A stretch of 64,000 nucleotides of DNA. Origin: Prevotella sp. GTDB taxonomy: Bacteria; Bacteroidota; Bacteroidia; Bacteroidales; Bacteroidaceae. Each line of letters opens with the position of its first letter. Within the stretch, counting starts at the first letter, position 1. Positions 1 to 9,718 of this stretch are shown here, one piece after another. The position numbers and the translations under genes were made by a program. A model generated the notes under the pieces. The model was given only the letters and a program-made list of their open reading frames with translations. It was not told where the DNA came from and searched no databases. The stretch is from positions 1 through 64,000 of the forward strand of contig JAFUVV010000009.1 of assembly GCA_017477435.1 (NCBI GenBank). Reading direction: 5' to 3'.

Positions 1-131
1 GGCACAGAGCCGAATGTAGACATTGCCGCCACATCGGGACTAGGCACATTCCACTCTGGCCGCAACTGAGAATGGCAGACAGCAGAAAAGACGGTAAAAA
101 TTATAATGATATAAGATCTTAATTGTGACAT
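1..131 (-). CDS. RHS-family secreted protein, N-terminus only (runs off the window)
   Basis: Reading leftward from an ATG at 131-129 gives 43 codons before the window edge: a hydrophobic export signal (MSQLRSYIIIIFTVFSAVCH) followed by a segment containing PSPDVAAMSTFGSV. Bacteroidetes RHS/YD-repeat proteins typically start their mature part with a motif of the type SPxVASLGxFGxIPV, and this fits. The start is supported by a consensus promoter 26 bp upstream that is nearly identical to the one in front of the RHS fragment at 60059. The body of the protein, including repeats, core and tip, lies outside the window, so its toxin type cannot be told. It is too short here to exclude another secreted protein. 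Confidence 0.6.
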   Translation of the reverse strand, partial: MSQLRSYIIIIFTVFSAVCHSQLRPEWNVPSPDVAAMSTFGSV

Positions 132-156
132 AACGGGTAGCAATAATGTTATGTTG

Positions 157-186
157 CAAAGTTAGGAAATTGGTGCGTAACTGCAA
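157..186 (-). promoter_or_regulatory. Promoter of the left-edge RHS gene
   Basis: On the minus strand TTG (186-184), 19 bases, TAACTTTG (164-157): an exact fit to the Bacteroidetes housekeeping promoter. The surrounding ~50 bp recur at 59986-60040 in front of another RHS fragment. Confidence 0.75.
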
Positions 187-397
187 AAGAATCAGGTGAT
201 TTTTTTGTATTAGAGCGAGAAAAGATGAAAAAGTGACAAATTGAAACCGCTTTTTTGACGATAACGAAGGAACGATGACGAAGGACAAGAAAAACGATGA
301 CGAAGGACAGAAATACGAAGAAAAGAATAAGAAAAAGGAAGAAACGAAGAAGAATTTAAGTATTTAAGGACTGAAGAATGTAATTTTGGTGCTGGTA

Positions 398-485
398 GAT
401 GGGCTCTTTAATGGCATTAGATGGGCCCTTTAAGACTGTTACTTGGGCCCTTTGATGACATTAAAGGGCCTCTTTACCAAGAAAG
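398..485. repeat. 22-bp tandem array, GGGCCC class (4 units)
   Basis: Units begin at 398, 420, 442 and 464, exactly 22 bp apart. Each has a GGGC(T/C)CTTT-type centre; the second and third contain the palindrome GGGCCC. The last unit (AAAGGGCC) is the reverse complement of the centre of the second, so units can also pair with each other. The array lies in the non-coding region upstream of mraZ. Confidence 0.75.
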
Positions 486-487
486 CA

Positions 488-519
488 AAGCCCACCCCTA
501 ACCCCTCCCTGGGGAGGGG
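488..519. repeat. G/C-rich palindromic intergenic repeat (copy 1)
   Basis: Contains CCCCTCCCTGGGGAGGGG, nearly self-complementary, preceded by AAGCCCACCCCTAA. A reverse-complement copy with one or two differences lies at 35995-36026. No coding sense. Confidence 0.8.
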
Positions 520-732
520 AATCGCGGCAGAGAATTGAAACAGAGATAATTGCAGCGTTTTCGTGAAAAAGTGGCTGAAATCGATGAAATGGGCGAAAAA
601 AGCAAAAAACGGCAGAAATGAGAGGTTTTTATCTGGATTCTGTGCAAATAAGACGTTTTTGGTTATAGGTTTTCAGTGTTTAGTATTAAGTTTTCAGGAA
701 GAGCCGATAAACAGGGAGAGAAAGTGAAAGGA

Positions 733-766
733 AGCCCCCTCCTAACCTCCCCCCAAGGGGGAGGAA
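733..766. repeat. C-run/G-run hairpin repeat
   Basis: CCTCCCCC and GGGGGAGG arms separated by a few bases, related in style to the repeat at 488-519. It is followed by ACACAGCCCAAACG, which recurs at about 1048-1061 on the far side of the 110-bp direct repeats. Confidence 0.6.
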
Positions 767-780
767 CACAGCCCAAACGA

Positions 781-999
781 TAGTCGGCAGATGGTCGGCG
801 ATAGTTGGAGTGAAGAGCAGCCAATTTTACCCGAATCGTTTATAAAGCATTTCTGACTTATTTTTGGAGATTTTTGGAGATAAAAAAGGATGGTCGGCAG
901 ATGGTCGGCGATAGTTGGAGTGAAGAGCAGCCAATTTTACCCGAATCGTTTATAAAGCATTTCTGACTTATTTTTGTAGTTTTTGAAGATAAAAAAGGA
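781..999. repeat. Tandem direct repeat of about 110 bp (2 copies plus a partial third)
   Basis: Copy one is 781-890 and copy two 891-999. They differ at a few bases and by a 1-base indel near the T-rich part. A partial third copy (TGGTCGGCAGATAGTCGG) starts at 1000. No reading frame inside has protein-like character. The rest of 132-1233 holds only AT-rich sequence and the mraZ promoter. Confidence 0.85.
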
Positions 1000-1176
1000 T
1001 GGTCGGCAGATAGTCGGTGATTGTCGGAGAGCTTCCCCAGGGGGAGAAACACAGCCCAAACGGAAATCATCCATCAGTGGGAAAAATACCCGTCGCGGGA
1101 GGAGAAAACATAAAATCGAGTTGATGCAAATGAAAAAAATAGTTAAAACATAAATTTTGTGGAGAAAAGTGGTGAA

Positions 1177-1202
1177 TTGTGGGGAAAAATATTGTAACTT
1201 TG
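1177..1202 (+). promoter_or_regulatory. Probable promoter of the dcw cluster (mraZ)
   Basis: A perfect -7 element TAACTTTG at 1195-1202 lies 31 bp before the mraZ ATG. The nearest TTG (1177-1179) is only 15 bp away rather than 19, so the -33 element is weak or differs. Confidence 0.55.
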
Positions 1203-1233
1203 AGGGCAAATTAATTAATAAATAAGAACACGC

Positions 1234-1698
1234 ATGCGATTTTTAGGTAATACAGAAGCCCGTACCGACCAGAAAGGCCGTGTTTTCCTGCCCGCCATGT
1301 TCCGCAAGATACTGCAGACGGAGGGGTCGGAAAGCATTGTCATGAGGAAGGATATAGCTCAGCCGTGCTTGGTGCTCTACCCCGAGAAGGTGTGGAACGA
1401 GCAGATGGACATACTCCGCCGGAGGCTGTCGCGATGGGATGCCACGCAGCAGAACATCTTCCGTCAGTTCGTCTCCGACGTTGAGATTGTCACTCTCGAC
1501 GCCTCGGGGCGCTTCCTAATCCCAAAGCGCTACCTGCGTATGGCCGCAATAGAGCAGGGCATCAGATTCATCGGCATGGGCGACACGATCGAAATCTGGA
1601 GCGACAAGAACACAGAAAAGGCATTCATGGAGCCCGATGAATTCAGCGCTGCCCTGCAGAGCATAATGGCTGGAGCAGAAGAGACGACAGAAGAATAG
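1234..1698 (+). CDS. mraZ: MraZ, transcriptional regulator of the division/cell-wall cluster
   Basis: 154 residues with the two SpoVT-AbrB-like halves of MraZ: an N-terminal GNTEARTDQKGRVFLP segment and a second LDASGRFLIPKRYL segment around residues 88-102. MraZ binds DNA repeats upstream of its own gene and opens dcw clusters in many bacteria, as here. The ATG at 1234 is 31 bp after a good -7 element. rsmH follows after 8 bp. Slightly longer than the usual ~143 residues because of an acidic C-terminal tail. Confidence 0.95.
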   Translation: MRFLGNTEARTDQKGRVFLPAMFRKILQTEGSESIVMRKDIAQPCLVLYPEKVWNEQMDILRRRLSRWDATQQNIFRQFVSDVEIVTLDASGRFLIPKRYLRMAAIEQGIRFIGMGDTIEIWSDKNTEKAFMEPDEFSAALQSIMAGAEETTEE

Positions 1699-1706
1699 AG
1701 ACAAAG

Positions 1707-2618
1707 ATGAACACAGCCGAGACATATCATATTCCGGTACTGCTCCGTGAGAGCGTCGACGGGTTGAACATCAATCCGTCGGGCACGTACGTCGACATGA
1801 CGTATGGCGGCGGCGGACACTCGCGCGAAATCCTCTCGCGACTGGGCACAGGCGGACGGCTGTTTGGATTCGACCAAGACGAAGACGCGATGGCGAATAT
1901 CGTCGACGACAAGAGACTCACGTTCGTAAGAAGCAATTTCATGTATCTGAAGAACTGGATGAGATACTACGGTGTGGACAGCGTTGACGGCATAATAGCC
2001 GACCTCGGCGTCTCCTCCCACCATTTCGACGACGAGAGCCGCGGCTTCTCCTTCCGTTACGACTCTCCGCTCGACATGCGCATGAACCGCAAGGCAGGCA
2101 CCACCGCCGCCGACATCCTCGCCACATACTCAGAGAAGCAGATTGCCGACGTGCTCTACCTCTACGGCGAGCTGAAGAACGCGCGACGCATAGCCGCCGC
2201 AATCGTCAAGGCAAGAAGCGAGAAACCGATTTCTACCACAGGCGAGCTGAAGGAAGTGGTGGAACCATTCTTTCGCTTCGAGCGCGAGAAGAAAGACATG
2301 GCGCGGGTGTTCCAGGCACTCCGCATAGAGGTGAACCACGAAATGGAGGCACTGACGCGCATGCTCAATGCCTCGGCAGAGGTGCTACGGGCAGGAGGGA
2401 GACTCGTAGTAATCACCTACCACTCGCTCGAAGACCGCATCGTTAAGAACATCATACGGTCGGGAAACGTCGACGGCAAGACCCGTCAGGACTTCTACGG
2501 CAACGTGGAGACACCGTTCGCCTCTGTCACCACACGCATAATCACCCCCTCCGACGAGGAAATGAGAGAGAACCCCAGATCGCGAAGTGCAAAACTGAGA
2601 ATAGCAGAAAAGAAATGA
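1707..2618 (+). CDS. rsmH: 16S rRNA m4C1402 methyltransferase RsmH (MraW)
   Basis: 303 residues; SAM-dependent N4-methylation of C1402 of 16S rRNA. The N-terminus has HIPVLLRESVDGL and the SAM-binding region MTYGGGGHSREIL; ADLGVSSHHFDDESRGFSF and VITYHSLEDRIVK are family signatures. Full length. The last codons overlap the ATG of ftsL by 4 bp, indicating coupled translation. Position after mraZ is canonical. Confidence 0.96.
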   Translation: MNTAETYHIPVLLRESVDGLNINPSGTYVDMTYGGGGHSREILSRLGTGGRLFGFDQDEDAMANIVDDKRLTFVRSNFMYLKNWMRYYGVDSVDGIIADLGVSSHHFDDESRGFSFRYDSPLDMRMNRKAGTTAADILATYSEKQIADVLYLYGELKNARRIAAAIVKARSEKPISTTGELKEVVEPFFRFEREKKDMARVFQALRIEVNHEMEALTRMLNASAEVLRAGGRLVVITYHSLEDRIVKNIIRSGNVDGKTRQDFYGNVETPFASVTTRIITPSDEEMRENPRSRSAKLRIAEKK

Positions 2619-3133
2619 GCAAAGATAAAGAACAAGACATAAAATCGCAGGAAGAACGCCTCGTCGTAGAGATATCTCCCGAGACGGAGAAAGCCGACCC
2701 GAAGGCGAAAGGCGCCGACGACAAGGAGGAAGCGAAGGACGAGCCGCTGCCGACGCTCTCCGAGGCCGTCAGAGAGATAGCCACTGAGGACGAAGCACCG
2801 TTGTCGCGAAACTTCACCCTGCAGAAGATACTCGGCGGCGACATACTCAACACCTCCACCATACGGTCGCAGATATACGTACTGCTACTCATCACGTTTT
2901 TCCTCGTGCTATATATCTCCAACCGCTACAGCTGCCAGCGAAGCCTCATCGAAATCGACCGGCTGAACAAGGAACTGCTCGACGCCAAATACAAAGCACT
3001 CTCGAGCAGCAGCCTGCTGACAGAGAAAAGCCGCGAGAGCCATATTCTCGAACTGCTGAAAGCAAACCGCGACAGCACACTACATTCACCCGAACAACCA
3101 CCATACATAATAACAATCCCAGAAAATGAGTAA
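2615..3133 (+). CDS. ftsL: FtsL-like division protein
   Basis: 172 residues: a long charged N-terminal cytoplasmic part (1-~85), one membrane segment (about 88-106, YVLLLITFFLVLYI), then a predicted coiled coil rich in Leu/Glu (SLIEIDRLNKELLDAKYKAL). This bitopic design and the place between rsmH and ftsI identify it as the FtsL position of the cluster; sequence similarity of FtsL proteins is low in general. The cytoplasmic extension is typical of Bacteroidales versions. Overlaps rsmH by 4 bp and ftsI by 8 bp. Confidence 0.8.
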   Translation: MSKDKEQDIKSQEERLVVEISPETEKADPKAKGADDKEEAKDEPLPTLSEAVREIATEDEAPLSRNFTLQKILGGDILNTSTIRSQIYVLLLITFFLVLYISNRYSCQRSLIEIDRLNKELLDAKYKALSSSSLLTEKSRESHILELLKANRDSTLHSPEQPPYIITIPENE

Positions 3134-5291
3134 ATTCGACAGCAAAAAGATAATGCCCCGCTACAGCGCACTGGCGATCCTGCTGTCGTTTGTAGCCGTA
3201 GCAGTGCTGGGAAAAGCACTCTACATCATGACCGCCAAACACGACTATTGGATGAAGGTGGCCGACAGGGTGAAGCAGGACAGCCTGACCATTGCCCCCA
3301 CGCGAGGCAACATCCTCACGGGCGACGAAAAGCTGATGGCATCGTCGTTGCCGGAATACATGCTCTTCATGGACTTCAAGCCGCTGGCCGACAACGAAAA
3401 GGGTGACTCTATCTGGGATGCCAACGTCGACAGCCTCTGCCTATGCCTGAGCCAGACATTCCCATCGCGCTCGAAGAAAGAATTCCGCGAGAATCTCGAG
3501 AAAGGTCGCGCCGAGGGCAAGCGTCACTGGAAGGTGTGGCCCTACAGGGTGAACTACAACACCTACTGCATCGTGAAGAAGATGCCGCTGTTCTGTCTGG
3601 GAGCGAACAAGAGCGGTTTCCACACCGAAGAATTCAATGCCCGTCGCCTCGCCTACGGCAACATGGCCCTGAGAACCATCGGTGCTCTCTACGGCGGAAA
3701 GGACACCGCACGCTTCGGACTCGAACTGGCATACGACAGTATACTGCGTGGCACCAACGGCATACGCCACCAGCGCAAAGTGCTGAACAAGCGGCTGAAC
3801 ATCGTCGACATACCGCCTGTTGATGGTGCCGACATCGTCACTACCATCGACGTGGGCATGCAGGACCTGTCGGAACGTGCTCTGCGCGAGAAACTGAAGG
3901 AGATTAACGCCGATGTAGGCGTTGCGATAGTTATGGAAGTGGCCACGGGCGACGTAAAGGCCATTGTCAATCTCGAGAGGAAAGCCAACGGCGAGTATGC
4001 CGAGATACGCAACCACGCCGTCTCCGACCTGCTCGAACCAGGCTCGGTGTTTAAGACGGCGTCGATAATGGTTGCTCTCGACGACGGCGTGGTCGACACC
4101 ACCTACATGGTGAACACCGGCGGCGGGCAGTGGATGATGCACGGCCGCAACATGAAAGACCACAACTGGCGGTCGGGCGGCTACGGCATGATGAACCTTC
4201 CCCAAACGCTCCGGGTGAGCTCAAACATCGGCGTGAGCCGCATTATCGACGACCACTACCACAACCATCCCGAGAAGTTTGTCGAAGGCATCTACCGCCT
4301 CGGCCTCGCCGACGACCTCCACATACCTCTTGCCGGAGCGACACCAGCCCGCATCCGCATGCCGAAGAAAGACAAGCGCGGGAAGCAGTGGGTGAACTGG
4401 AGCAACACGGCATTGCCCTGGATGAGCATCGGATACGAGACACAGGTACCGCCGATATCAACCGTCACGTTCTACAACGCCATCGCCAACAACGGCAAGA
4501 TGATGAAACCGAGATTCGTGAAGCGCGTGGTGAAAGACGGCAAGACCATCAAGGAATATCCGCCCGAGGTGCTGAGAGAGCACATCACTAAGAACCCAAA
4601 GACCATCACCCTCATCCAGACGATACTCGAGTCGGTGGTGAGCAAAGGTCTCGGACGCCGTGCAGGCTCGAAGCTCTTCAAGGTTGCAGGAAAGACCGGA
4701 ACAGCCCAGATATCGATGGGAGCAGCAGGCTATCACTCCGGCACGCCCCACTATCTCGTCTCCTTCGTCGGCTTCTTCCCCGCCGACAAGCCACGCTACA
4801 GTTGCATCGTATGCATACAGAAAAAGGGAGTGCCGGCATCAGGAGGAGCGCAGAGCGGACCAGTGTTCAAGGCCATCGCCGAAGGAATAATGGCACAGGA
4901 CATCGTCCTCGATGCCACTGATGCGAAAGACTCCACGTCGGTCTTCCTCCCCGACGTAAAGAGCGGCAACCTGCAGGCCGCCAGCTACGTGCTCGACAAC
5001 CTCGGATTCAGTCCCAACTACGACTGGATGGGCGACAAGGAAACGAAGGAGCCCGTATGGGGCCAGGTCAGCAAGAAAGGCAAGAGCAGCTTGCAGCTCA
5101 GCAAGTCGCCTCGATATGCCGACAACGTAGTGCCCGACATGACAGGCATGGGAGCACGCGATGCCGTCTACATGCTCGAGAAGAAAGGCGTGAAAGTGAA
5201 GCTCTCGGGACGAGGGAAGGTGACGAAGCAGAGCCTCGACGCCGGACACAAGATAAATAAGGGCGAATGGTGCATACTAAACCTGGAATAG
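3126..5291 (+). CDS. ftsI: Division transpeptidase FtsI (class B penicillin-binding protein) with C-terminal PASTA domain
   Basis: 721 residues, septal peptidoglycan cross-linking in the periplasm. N-terminal membrane anchor (about 13-31), a PBP dimerisation region, then the transpeptidase with S307-V-F-K310, S365/S366-N367 and K523-T-G525 as catalytic motifs. The C-terminus from about residue 668 ([20 protein letters not shown]) is a PASTA domain, common in Bacteroidetes and Gram-positive FtsI but absent from enterobacterial FtsI. Overlaps ftsL by 8 bp. Confidence 0.94.
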   Translation: MSKFDSKKIMPRYSALAILLSFVAVAVLGKALYIMTAKHDYWMKVADRVKQDSLTIAPTRGNILTGDEKLMASSLPEYMLFMDFKPLADNEKGDSIWDANVDSLCLCLSQTFPSRSKKEFRENLEKGRAEGKRHWKVWPYRVNYNTYCIVKKMPLFCLGANKSGFHTEEFNARRLAYGNMALRTIGALYGGKDTARFGLELAYDSILRGTNGIRHQRKVLNKRLNIVDIPPVDGADIVTTIDVGMQDLSERALREKLKEINADVGVAIVMEVATGDVKAIVNLERKANGEYAEIRNHAVSDLLEPGSVFKTASIMVALDDGVVDTTYMVNTGGGQWMMHGRNMKDHNWRSGGYGMMNLPQTLRVSSNIGVSRIIDDHYHNHPEKFVEGIYRLGLADDLHIPLAGATPARIRMPKKDKRGKQWVNWSNTALPWMSIGYETQVPPISTVTFYNAIANNGKMMKPRFVKRVVKDGKTIKEYPPEVLREHITKNPKTITLIQTILESVVSKGLGRRAGSKLFKVAGKTGTAQISMGAAGYHSGTPHYLVSFVGFFPADKPRYSCIVCIQKKGVPASGGAQSGPVFKAIAEGIMAQDIVLDATDAKDSTSVFLPDVKSGNLQAASYVLDNLGFSPNYDWMGDKETKEPVWGQVSKKGKSSLQLSKSPRYADNVVPDMTGMGARDAVYMLEKKGVKVKLSGRGKVTKQSLDAGHKINKGEWCILNLE

Positions 5292-5305
5292 GAACAGAAA
5301 AACAA

Positions 5306-6769
5306 ATGAAAGATATGAAATTATCTGATTTAATAAAAAACATCAAACCACTGTCGTTTGTCGGCGATACAGAAAAAGACATCACCGGCGTGGAAATAGA
5401 CTCTCGCAAGATAAAAAGCGGCAACCTCTTTGCAGCTATAAAAGGCACACAAGCCGACGGACACAAGTTCATCCCGAAGGCAATCGAACTGGGCGCGACG
5501 GCAATCCTCTGCGAGGAAATCCCGGAGACGAGAGTGGAGGGAGTGACCTACGTACAGGTGGCATCCACCGAGACCGCCGTCGGAACAGTGGCAACGACCT
5601 ACTACGGCCAGCCGTCGAAGAAACTGCAGCTGGTGGGTGTGACAGGAACGAACGGAAAGACCACCATCGCCACATTATTATATAATATGTTCCGCAGGAT
5701 GGGACATCGCTGCGGGCTCCTCTCCACCGTGTGCAACTACATCGAAGGCGAGGCAATCCCTGCCGACCACACCACCCCCGACCCCATAGAGCTCAACCGA
5801 CTGCTCGCACAGATGGTGGAGGCAGGGTGTGAGTATGCATTCATGGAGTGCTCGAGCCACGCCATAGCGCAGAAACGCATCGGCGGACTCACCTTCACAG
5901 GGGGCATCTTCACAAATCTCACCCGCGACCACCTCGACTATCACAAGACCTTCGAGAACTACCGCGACGCCAAAAAGGCATTCTTCGACTCCCTGCCGAA
6001 GGCGGCATTCGCCATCACCAATGCCGACGACAAGAACGGCCTCTTCATGGTGCAGAACACGAAAGCCACCGTGAAGACCTACTCCACCCGCACCGTGGCC
6101 GACTTCAGGGCACGCATCCTCGAGTCGCACTTCGAAGGTATGTATCTCGACATCGACGGTCGCGAGGTCGGAGTGCAGTTCATAGGCAAGTTCAACGTGA
6201 GCAATCTGCTCGCTGTCTACGGCGCCGCCCGCATGCTCGGCAAGGAGCGCGACGACATACTCCTCGTGCTCAGTACGCTGAAGAGCGTCAGCGGCCGCCT
6301 CGAACCGGTCTACTCGCCCGACGGATATACCGCCATCGTCGACTATGCCCACACGCCCGACGCTCTCGAGAATGTCCTCTCGGCCATCCACGATGTGCTC
6401 AACGGAAAGGGACATGTCATCACCGTCTGCGGCGCCGGAGGCAACCGCGACAAAGGAAAACGCCCGCTAATGGCACAGGAAGCCGTCAGACAGAGCGACA
6501 AAGTGATCATAACAAGCGACAACCCACGCTTCGAAGACCCCGACGACATCATCGCCGACATGATAGCCGGACTGACACCGCAGCAGATGAAGAAGGTGGT
6601 GAAGATCACCGACCGCCGCGAGGCAATCCACACGGCAAGCATGCTGGCACAGAAGGGCGACGTAATCCTCGTGGCAGGAAAAGGACACGAGGACTACCAG
6701 GAGATAAAAGGCGTGAAGCACCATTTCGACGACAAAGAGGTGCTGCGCGAGGTGTTTGGAATAAAGTAG
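5306..6769 (+). CDS. murE: MurE, UDP-MurNAc-L-Ala-D-Glu:meso-diaminopimelate ligase
   Basis: Adds the third residue of the stem peptide in the cytoplasm. ATP-binding [11 protein letters not shown], then a substrate region with DNPR near residue 405, the signature of enzymes that add meso-diaminopimelate. I chose the ATG at 5306 ([13 protein letters not shown]), which lies just after the ftsI stop; 5315 ([10 protein letters not shown]) is equally plausible. An in-frame ATG at 5267 lies inside ftsI and would add residues without family similarity. 194 bp, filled largely by a 22-bp repeat array, separate it from mraY. Confidence 0.95.
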   Translation: MKDMKLSDLIKNIKPLSFVGDTEKDITGVEIDSRKIKSGNLFAAIKGTQADGHKFIPKAIELGATAILCEEIPETRVEGVTYVQVASTETAVGTVATTYYGQPSKKLQLVGVTGTNGKTTIATLLYNMFRRMGHRCGLLSTVCNYIEGEAIPADHTTPDPIELNRLLAQMVEAGCEYAFMECSSHAIAQKRIGGLTFTGGIFTNLTRDHLDYHKTFENYRDAKKAFFDSLPKAAFAITNADDKNGLFMVQNTKATVKTYSTRTVADFRARILESHFEGMYLDIDGREVGVQFIGKFNVSNLLAVYGAARMLGKERDDILLVLSTLKSVSGRLEPVYSPDGYTAIVDYAHTPDALENVLSAIHDVLNGKGHVITVCGAGGNRDKGKRPLMAQEAVRQSDKVIITSDNPRFEDPDDIIADMIAGLTPQQMKKVVKITDRREAIHTASMLAQKGDVILVAGKGHEDYQEIKGVKHHFDDKEVLREVFGIK

Positions 6770-6796
6770 AAAGAAAAAGACAATCATACAGGCGAC

Positions 6797-6881
6797 AGTA
6801 CAAAGCCCATGTACTCACAGTACAAAGCCCATGTACTCGCAGTACAAAAGCCAGACACCCACAGTACAAAGCCCATGTACC
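6797..6881. repeat. 22-bp tandem hairpin array, GTAC class (4 units), inside the dcw cluster
   Basis: Units start at 6797, 6819, 6841 and 6863. The consensus AGTACAAAGCCCATGTACT forms a stem AGTACA/TGTACT with a 7-base loop; the third unit is degenerate. It sits between murE and mraY, which are co-directional, so it is unlikely to be a full terminator. The same class recurs at 22723, 36235 and 44751. Confidence 0.85.
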
Positions 6882-6963
6882 GCTGCCATAGGACGAAGAC
6901 AAACGAGGAAAGCGCCTCACACGGCACCGACTCAGGACAAAGTTAAACGCAAATAAAAAGGAT

Positions 6964-8235
6964 ATGCTATACTATATTTTCCGTTTTCTCGAGCAATACG
7001 ACATCCCCGGAGCACATCTGTGGTCGTACATCTCGTTCCGCGCACTGCTCACCCTCATCCTCTCACTGCTCATCTCGGCGTGGTTCGGAGAGAGGTTCAT
7101 AAAATATCTGAAGCGTCATCACATCAACGAGACGCAACGCGATGCATCGATAGACCCGTTCGGAATCGAGAAGAAGGGAGTGCCCTCCATGGGAGGAATC
7201 ATCATCATTGTGTCGATACTCATCCCCGTGCTGCTGCTCGGACGAATGCGCAACATCTACCTCATACTGATGATAGTCACCACGGTATGGCTCGGACTGC
7301 TCGGCTTTGCCGACGACTACATAAAGATTTTCCGCAAGAAGAAAGACGGTCTGCATGGCATCTACAAGATCATTGCGCAGGTGGGTCTCGGACTGTTCGT
7401 AGGCATAGTGCTCTGGGCAAGCCCCGACGCCAAGATCAACGAGAACATCAGCACCGTCAGGCAAGGACAGGAGATTGTAGTGACGCATAAGTCGCAGGCC
7501 GTCAAGTCGATAAAGACCACCATTCCGTTCGTAAAGAATCACAACCTCGACTACTCGAAAGTCATGTCGTTCTGCGGCAAGTATAAGAACGCGGCGGGAT
7601 GGATACTCTTCGTGATCATGACCATCCTCGTCGTCACGGCAGTGTCTAACGGTGCCAACCTCAACGATGGCATGGACGGCATGTGTGCAGGCAACGCGGC
7701 CATAATAGGCGTGGCGCTCGGCATACTCGCCTACGTGTCGAGCCATATAGAATATGCTGCCTACTTCGACATAATGTATATCCCTGGCTCGCAGGAACTT
7801 GTGGTGTTCCTTTGCGCATTCATTGGTGCTATGATAGGATTCCTCTGGTACAACGCCTACCCTGCCCAGATCTTCATGGGCGACACAGGATCGTTGATGG
7901 TGGGAGGCATCATCGGCGTGGGAGCAGTGATCATCCACAAAGAACTGCTTCTACCGATACTCTGCGGAATATTCTTCGTCGAGAGCCTGAGCGTGATCAT
8001 CCAGACGCAATACTTCAAGCTGAAGAAGCGCAACGGCGAGCGCGTGCGCATCTTCCGGGCCACCCCGATCCACGACACCTTCCGAAAACTCGACTCGCAG
8101 CTCGACCCCACAAGCCGATATGTGCTGAAGAGCTGGCCACACAGGCCATTCCACGAGTCGAAGATAGTGGTGAGATTCTGGATAACGAGCATCATCCTCG
8201 CCGCAATAGCAATCATAACACTGAAGATAAGATAA
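6964..8235 (+). CDS. mraY: MraY, phospho-MurNAc-pentapeptide translocase
   Basis: 423 residues, polytopic membrane enzyme that makes lipid I from UDP-MurNAc-pentapeptide and undecaprenyl phosphate. Visible family motifs: KKGVPSMGGI (about 72-81), LLGFADDYIKI with the metal-binding Asp pair, ANLNDGMDGMCAG and MGDTGSLMVGG, and a C-terminal RATPIHDTFRKL segment. Longer than enterobacterial MraY (~360) by an insert of roughly 50 residues after the ASPDAKINEN segment, as usual in Bacteroidales. Confidence 0.96.
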   Translation: MLYYIFRFLEQYDIPGAHLWSYISFRALLTLILSLLISAWFGERFIKYLKRHHINETQRDASIDPFGIEKKGVPSMGGIIIIVSILIPVLLLGRMRNIYLILMIVTTVWLGLLGFADDYIKIFRKKKDGLHGIYKIIAQVGLGLFVGIVLWASPDAKINENISTVRQGQEIVVTHKSQAVKSIKTTIPFVKNHNLDYSKVMSFCGKYKNAAGWILFVIMTILVVTAVSNGANLNDGMDGMCAGNAAIIGVALGILAYVSSHIEYAAYFDIMYIPGSQELVVFLCAFIGAMIGFLWYNAYPAQIFMGDTGSLMVGGIIGVGAVIIHKELLLPILCGIFFVESLSVIIQTQYFKLKKRNGERVRIFRATPIHDTFRKLDSQLDPTSRYVLKSWPHRPFHESKIVVRFWITSIILAAIAIITLKIR

Positions 8236-8264
8236 CCAGCTCAAGAAGATTTGACAAGAAGAAA

Positions 8265-9605
8265 ATGACAGAAAAGAAAAAGATAGTAATACTCGGAGCC
8301 GGCGAGAGCGGAGCAGGCGCTGCCGTGCTGGCAAAGAAAGAGGGATTCGACGTGTTCGTCAGCGACATGTCGCAGATCAAGCCGAAATACAAAGAACTGC
8401 TCGACAGCCACGGTATTGAGTGGGAAGAGGGTCACCACAGCGAGGAGCGCATACTTGCTGCCGACGAGGTGATAAAAAGCCCGGGCATACCGCAGAAAGC
8501 GCCCATCATACTGAAAATAAAAGAGAAAGAGATAAACATCATAAGCGAGATTGAGTTTGCCGGACGCTATACCCACTCTAAGATGATATGCATCACCGGA
8601 AGCAACGGCAAGACCACCACCACCTCGCTCATCTATCACATCTTCAAAGCCGCCGGCTATGATGCCGGTCTCGCCGGCAACATCGGACGCTCGCTGGCCC
8701 TGCAGGTGGCAGAAGAGCCGCACGAGTACTACATCATAGAGCTCAGCTCGTTTCAGCTCGACAACATGTACGACTTCCGCGCCAACATCGCAATCCTGCT
8801 CAACATCACGCCCGACCACCTCGACGCCTACGACTACAACATGCAGAACTACGTCGACGCGAAGATGCGCATCATTCAGAACCAGGAAAGCGACGACGCC
8901 TTCATCTACTGGAACGAAGATCCGATCATCAAGCGCGAACTGGAGAAATACGACATCAGGTCGGTGCAGTGCCCGTTCTCGCTGCTCAAGGAGCACGGAT
9001 CGATAGGATACATTGAGCAAGGACAGTACAAGATAGAGTATCCCACGCCTTTCAACATGGAGCAGGAAGAGCTCTCGCTCACCGGTCGCCACAACATCTA
9101 CAACTCGCTGGCAGCAGGTATAGCCTCGAACATCGCAGGCATAAAGAAAGACGTGATACGCGAGAGCCTCGGCAACTTCCCCGGCGTGGAGCACCGACTG
9201 GAAAAGGTCTGTCGCGTCAGGGGCGTGAGCTACATCAACGACTCGAAAGCCACAAACGTGGATGCCTGCTGGTATGCCCTCGAAAGCATGACCACCCCGA
9301 CCGTGCTCATCATCGGAGGAAAGGACAAGGGCAACGACTACAGTCCGATCATCCCGCTCGTCAAGGAGAAATGCCGTGCCATTGTCTACCTGGGAGCCGA
9401 CAACAGTAAGCTCCACGCCACGTTCGACCAACTCGGCATCCCCACCCGCGACACCCACTCGATGCGCCAGTGCGTCGATGCATGCTATGCTCTCGCCGAG
9501 CCGGGCGACACCGTATTGCTGAGCCCATGCTGCGCTTCGTTCGACCTCTTCAAGAACATGGAAGACCGCGGAGAGCAGTTTAAGACGCTCGTAAGGGCAT
9601 TGTAA
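8265..9605 (+). CDS. murD: MurD, UDP-MurNAc-L-alanine:D-glutamate ligase
   Basis: 446 residues. N-terminal Rossmann-like ILGAGESGAGAAVLA, ATP-binding CITGSNGKTTTTSLIYHIFK, central NITPDHLD and C-terminal GGKDKGNDY are Mur-ligase and MurD features. Start ATG at 8265 (MTEKKKIVILG) follows the mraY stop by 29 bp; the open frame extends upstream within mraY but without similarity. Adds D-Glu to UDP-MurNAc-L-Ala. Confidence 0.95.
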   Translation: MTEKKKIVILGAGESGAGAAVLAKKEGFDVFVSDMSQIKPKYKELLDSHGIEWEEGHHSEERILAADEVIKSPGIPQKAPIILKIKEKEINIISEIEFAGRYTHSKMICITGSNGKTTTTSLIYHIFKAAGYDAGLAGNIGRSLALQVAEEPHEYYIIELSSFQLDNMYDFRANIAILLNITPDHLDAYDYNMQNYVDAKMRIIQNQESDDAFIYWNEDPIIKRELEKYDIRSVQCPFSLLKEHGSIGYIEQGQYKIEYPTPFNMEQEELSLTGRHNIYNSLAAGIASNIAGIKKDVIRESLGNFPGVEHRLEKVCRVRGVSYINDSKATNVDACWYALESMTTPTVLIIGGKDKGNDYSPIIPLVKEKCRAIVYLGADNSKLHATFDQLGIPTRDTHSMRQCVDACYALAEPGDTVLLSPCCASFDLFKNMEDRGEQFKTLVRAL

Positions 9606-9642
9606 TTGAAAATTGAGAATGGAGAATGGATAATTATGATTA
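9605..9642. repeat. AATTGA-rich intergenic repeat ending in ATTATGATTAG (copy 1)
   Basis: Starts directly at the murD stop. Short tandem AATTGA/GAGAAT motifs end in ATTATGATTAG. Related copies end at 12308, 35879 and 43847. The following stretch (9660-9717) repeats ACTCGTCAACTTGTC-like words, which also occur before murC. Confidence 0.65.
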
Positions 9643-9718
9643 GACTGGTAGGACAGCAGACGAGCGGCAAGACCAACAACTCGTCAACTTGTCTACTCGC
9701 CAACTCGTCAACTGAAAT

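Noticed and set aside
40..288. 82-codon frame on the minus strand at the left edge
   Set aside because: It crosses the promoter; a different frame gives a signal peptide and RHS-like start.
858..1209. Two minus-strand frames of 70 and 90 codons upstream of mraZ
   Set aside because: They run through the 110-bp repeats and have low-complexity, non-protein-like sequence.
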